From NCBI GenBank assembly GCA_020353115.1, contig CP070687.1, forward strand, positions 2,515,343 to 2,530,158: a stretch of DNA of 14,816 nucleotides, read 5' to 3'. Shown one piece after another: positions 13,458-14,816 of the stretch. Under the pieces are notes generated by a model. It was given only the letters and a program-made list of their open reading frames with translations. It made no database searches and was not told where the DNA came from. A program made the translations under genes and the position numbers. The DNA is from Bacteroidales bacterium (GTDB taxonomy: Bacteria; Bacteroidota; Bacteroidia; Bacteroidales; VadinHA17). Numbering within the stretch: the first letter of the stretch is position 1; each line of letters starts with the position of its first letter.

Positions 13458-14816
13458 ACTGAGCTGTTTTTTCCAACCTGGCCGCCCAGCCTCCACCGGT
13501 TGATAGCTGTAATTCCAGTCTGTCAACGGCTGAAATTTCAATCACTTCCTTTTTGTAATCTGTGGCATCGCGGTCTGCATTGATACCGTCTTTGAAAACA
13601 ACGGCTTTATAAACGTCGTCGTCCAGGAAGGAAAAGTCAAGGATTAATGTGCGTGGATTCCAGTTGGTCATAACTCCGACATACCAGGTATCTCCTTTTC
13701 TCCTGGCGAGTGCGACGTATTCTCCTACCTTCCCGTCCAGCGCCATTGTTTCGTCAAATGTAGTCGGTACTTTTGTAATAAAATCTGTACTTTCCTGCTC
13801 TATCATGTATATGGTGGGGTTATCAGACAGCATTTGAAGCGGCACTTCGAAAATAATATACATAGCCAGCTGATGGCAGCGGGTTCCCTGGCTCATCGGT
13901 GAGGAATTGATAGGCCTGAAGTTTCTCCGGGTGGCATTTCTCATGGCACCGGGTGTATAATCCATCGGACCTGCCATCATCCGTATATAGGGTATGCTTA
14001 CATCATAACGCGGTACATCCTCATTAGCCCATTTTACATTTTCCATACCTTTGACCCCTTCAAAACCTACGACATTTGGGTATGTCCGCTGTAAACCGGC
14101 CGGTTTGAAAATCCCGTGGTAATCAACCAGTAGCCGGTTCTCTGCTGCTTTTTCTGCTATTTTATAGGTAGAGGCAACTGCCTTTTGATCGTCCCGGTCA
14201 ATAAAATCGATTTTAAAACCTTTTATACCCATCCTGGAGTAGAAGGGAAAAACTTCATCCATCTGCTGCATAATGGCATACCATGTAGCCCAGAGAATCA
14301 AACCGACACCTTTTACCTTTCCATATTCCGCCAGTTCCGGAAGATTGATCGCGGGTATTGCTTTTGTCAGGTCACCTCTCTCGGACCAGCCTGCATCCAG
14401 AATTATATATTTGATGTTATTGGCAGCGGCAAAATCGATGTAATATTTATAGGTTGCCGTATTCTGCCCGGCCATGAAATCAACACGGGAAATATTCATG
14501 GCATTCCACCAGTCCCATGCAACCTGGCCCGGTTCGATCCAGGCAACATCATCCACCCTGGGTGGAGAGGCCAGCTTCTGGACAATATCATTGTTTAACA
14601 GTTCTTTGTCCTGTTCGCTGATAACAATTGCCCGCCACGGAAAATTACGGGTTCCAGTGGTTCTGGCAATATAATTAGCCCTTTTCGTGGGAATATAGTT
14701 AATTCCGATCAACTCTTCTTCCAGGGGATAGGGTGCAAAAACTCCCTTAAACCCCTTACCGGTTTGATTGATGTTCAGGAACATGCCCGGATAATCCTCC
14801 AGGTCCGCTTCCAGGA
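13456..14816 (-). CDS. Glycoside hydrolase family 97 protein (retaining, alpha-galactosidase-like), 5' end outside window
   Basis: The frame is open to the right edge; 452 residues are visible, starting LEADLEDYPGMFL, a typical GH97 end of the N-terminal beta-sandwich. About 200 N-terminal residues, including any signal peptide, are missing; an internal ATG at 14784 is not the true start. The TIM barrel shows WDWWNAMNI, YIILDAGWS, GVGLILWATWY and GFKIDFIDRDDQ, and the C-terminal sandwich ends at 13456. The Asp of KIDF (codon at 14208-14206) fits the nucleophile of retaining GH97 enzymes, and the Glu of KGME lies 55 residues later, the same spacing as the Asp415/Glu470 pair I recall for the Bacteroides alpha-galactosidase BtGH97b; inverting SusB-type enzymes lack that Asp. 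Likely a periplasmic or surface enzyme of oligosaccharide use. No SusC/SusD pair is visible. Confidence 0.9.
   Translation of the reverse strand, partial: LEADLEDYPGMFLNINQTGKGFKGVFAPYPLEEELIGINYIPTKRANYIARTTGTRNFPWRAIVISEQDKELLNNDIVQKLASPPRVDDVAWIEPGQVAWDWWNAMNISRVDFMAGQNTATYKYYIDFAAANNIKYIILDAGWSERGDLTKAIPAINLPELAEYGKVKGVGLILWATWYAIMQQMDEVFPFYSRMGIKGFKIDFIDRDDQKAVASTYKIAEKAAENRLLVDYHGIFKPAGLQRTYPNVVGFEGVKGMENVKWANEDVPRYDVSIPYIRMMAGPMDYTPGAMRNATRRNFRPINSSPMSQGTRCHQLAMYIIFEVPLQMLSDNPTIYMIEQESTDFITKVPTTFDETMALDGKVGEYVALARRKGDTWYVGVMTNWNPRTLILDFSFLDDDVYKAVVFKDGINADRDATDYKKEVIEISAVDRLELQLSTGGGWAARLEKTAQ

Overview
The window looks like chromosome of a Bacteroidota (Bacteroidetes) bacterium. The protein sequences are Bacteroidetes-like: a GH97 glycosidase, a DUF1571/LysM secreted protein, a small XRE-type regulator with the phylum's characteristic C-terminal tail, and PyrK/PyrD of the NAD-linked type. 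Two candidate promoters also carry the Bacteroidetes -7 box TAnnTTTG, and genes generally lack strong Shine-Dalgarno sequences. No rRNA, tRNA, CRISPR, transposase or phage structural gene was seen.

Layout. (1) 1-2266: two divergently transcribed paralogous dicarboxylate/amino-acid:cation symporters; the left one runs off the window. (2) 2542-9001: a four-gene efflux unit on the + strand: TetR regulator, TolC-type outer-membrane channel, lipoprotein periplasmic adaptor and RND inner-membrane pump, preceded by a perfect 17-bp palindrome that is probably the TetR operator. (3) 5699-5936 and 9000-9123: two copies of a composite intergenic repeat (heptad array, GC-rich block, hairpin block) that flank the RND gene in direct orientation; the first array supplies the adaptor's last codons and stop. 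(4) 9223-10116: secreted DUF1571 protein with an embedded LysM-like module. (5) 10117-10918: an AT-rich region of about 800 bp with no convincing gene, carrying six copies of a TTACAWWTGTAA-like operator in two helically phased clusters, the last one overlapping a perfect -7 box of the XRE regulator gene (10919-11338). (6) 11421-13226: the pyrimidine genes pyrK-pyrD with their own promoter and two leader hairpins. (7) 13456-14816: a convergent, 5'-truncated GH97 alpha-glycosidase of the apparent retaining (alpha-galactosidase-like) type.

How the genes work together. Genes 2581-9001 should make one tripartite exporter spanning both membranes, repressed by its own first gene product. pyrK and pyrD products form the heterotetrameric dihydroorotate dehydrogenase of UMP synthesis. 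The symporters, the DUF1571 protein, the XRE regulator and GH97 look like separate transcription units. The parts least explained by known genes are the XRE operator array, the repeat pair around the pump gene and the structured pyr leader.
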